Of a stretch of 64,000 bases of DNA, positions 63,489 through 64,000 are shown piece by piece; within the stretch, counting starts at the first letter, position 1; the number at the start of each line of letters is the position of its first letter. The stretch is taken from positions 4,278,001-4,342,000 of the forward strand of contig NZ_CP036282.1 of NCBI RefSeq assembly GCF_006974105.1. The letters are read 5' to 3'. The position numbers and the translations under genes are program-made. The DNA is from Rhodoferax aquaticus (GTDB lineage: Bacteria; Pseudomonadota; Gammaproteobacteria; Burkholderiales; Burkholderiaceae_C). Below the pieces are notes generated by a model. That model was not told where the DNA came from. It searched no databases and was given only the letters and a program-made list of their open reading frames with translations.

Positions 63489-64000
63489 TTACGCAATGAT
63501 TTTAGCAACCACACCGGCGCCGACAGTACGACCACCTTCACGGATAGCGAAGCGCAAGCCTTCTTCCATCGCGATGGGGTTGATCAACTTCACGGTGATG
63601 GAGACGTTGTCACCAGGCATCACCATTTCTTTGCCTTCTGGCAACTCGATCGCACCTGTCACGTCCGTTGTGCGGAAGTAGAACTGTGGGCGGTAGTTGT
63701 TGAAGAAAGGTGTGTGGCGTCCGCCTTCGTCCTTGGACAAAACGTAGATTTCGCCTGTGAAGTGTGTATGTGGCTTGATGGAGCCAGGTTTGCACAACAC
63801 TTGACCACGTTGAACGTCTTCACGCTTTGTGCCGCGCAACAAGATACCGACGTTGTCACCAGCTTGACCTTGGTCGAGCAACTTGCGGAACATTTCCACG
63901 CCGGTGCAGGTTGTCTTTTGTGTGTCAGCGATACCAACGATTTCGATTTCTTCGCCGACCTTGACGATACCGCGCTCAACGCGACCCGTCACCACGGTAC
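63489..64000 (-). CDS. tuf: Elongation factor Tu, C-terminal part (partial)
   Basis: EF-Tu carries aminoacyl-tRNA to the ribosome. The last 170 residues are here: domain 2 ([20 protein letters not shown], then [15 protein letters not shown]) and domain 3 ([20 protein letters not shown], then [12 protein letters not shown]). The G domain lies beyond 64000. It is the copy next to tRNA-Trp; a second tuf is usual near rpsG-fusA. Confidence 0.98.
   Translation of the reverse strand, partial: TVVTGRVERGIVKVGEEIEIVGIADTQKTTCTGVEMFRKLLDQGQAGDNVGILLRGTKREDVQRGQVLCKPGSIKPHTHFTGEIYVLSKDEGGRHTPFFNNYRPQFYFRTTDVTGAIELPEGKEMVMPGDNVSITVKLINPIAMEEGLRFAIREGGRTVGAGVVAKIIA

Noticed and set aside
1..64000. CRISPR arrays, rRNA genes, transposases or prophage genes
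   Set aside because: None was seen on reading both strands; no regularly spaced direct repeats and no transposase motifs.

Overview
The window looks like a chromosomal segment of a GC-rich betaproteobacterium of the order Burkholderiales, most likely family Comamonadaceae and resembling Rhodoferax or its relatives. The reasons are the protein sequences, the arrangement tuf-trnW-secE-nusG-rplKAJL-rpoBC, the block rsmB-DUF4390-ntrY-ntrX with an NtrX that has no AAA+ domain, and a short interspersed repeat of a kind I recall from that family. It is a mix of housekeeping blocks and a few accessory islands. No rRNA operon, CRISPR array, prophage or transposase was seen.

Layout. 1-995 is the 5' part of icmF (fused isobutyryl-CoA mutase), with a perfect palindromic operator candidate in front of it. 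1268-3157 holds a persulfide dioxygenase-rhodanese fusion and coaX, and 3161-4363 an M20 amidohydrolase. 4390-13044 is the main accessory island, one compact minus-strand operon: a two-partner-secretion transporter (TpsB), a secreted haemagglutinin-type protein with a C-terminal caspase-like peptidase domain (TpsA-caspase), two tandem CHASE2 membrane proteins without output domains, and a small exported protein. 13242-17884 holds a molybdopterin oxidoreductase, an NAD(P)-binding protein, a LysR regulator with an apparent frameshift and a periplasmic solute-binding protein. 17856-29324 is mostly housekeeping: acnA, a CHASE4/GGDEF diguanylate cyclase, a DUF2721 protein, hemE, priA behind two DnaA boxes, an alpha/beta hydrolase and a LysR regulator.

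29486-36728 is a plastic region. It carries a lone integron-type cassette (an LprI-like gene with an attC site), then a broken 3' copy of ggt, then a flavin monooxygenase/hydrolase/short-chain dehydrogenase trio, then a small protein and the intact ggt. 36795-45378 holds an AEC-type transporter, rep helicase, pldA, an unknown protein, a LysR/tautomerase pair with a clear LysR operator, an EVE-domain protein, a YafY/WYL regulator and a globin-like protein without the proximal histidine. 45446-45621 holds tRNA-Gly and tRNA-Phe. 45669-50582 is the ntrX-ntrY-DUF4390-rsmB block, followed by a LemA-like protein. 51240-64000 is the transcription/translation block read leftward from tuf to rpoC.

Two observations stand out. 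One is the secretion operon that couples a caspase-fold peptidase to two-partner secretion and paired CHASE2 proteins. The other is an interspersed repeat family with six recognisable copies, at least two of which are translated: one as an in-frame insert in AcnA and one as the signal peptide of PldA.
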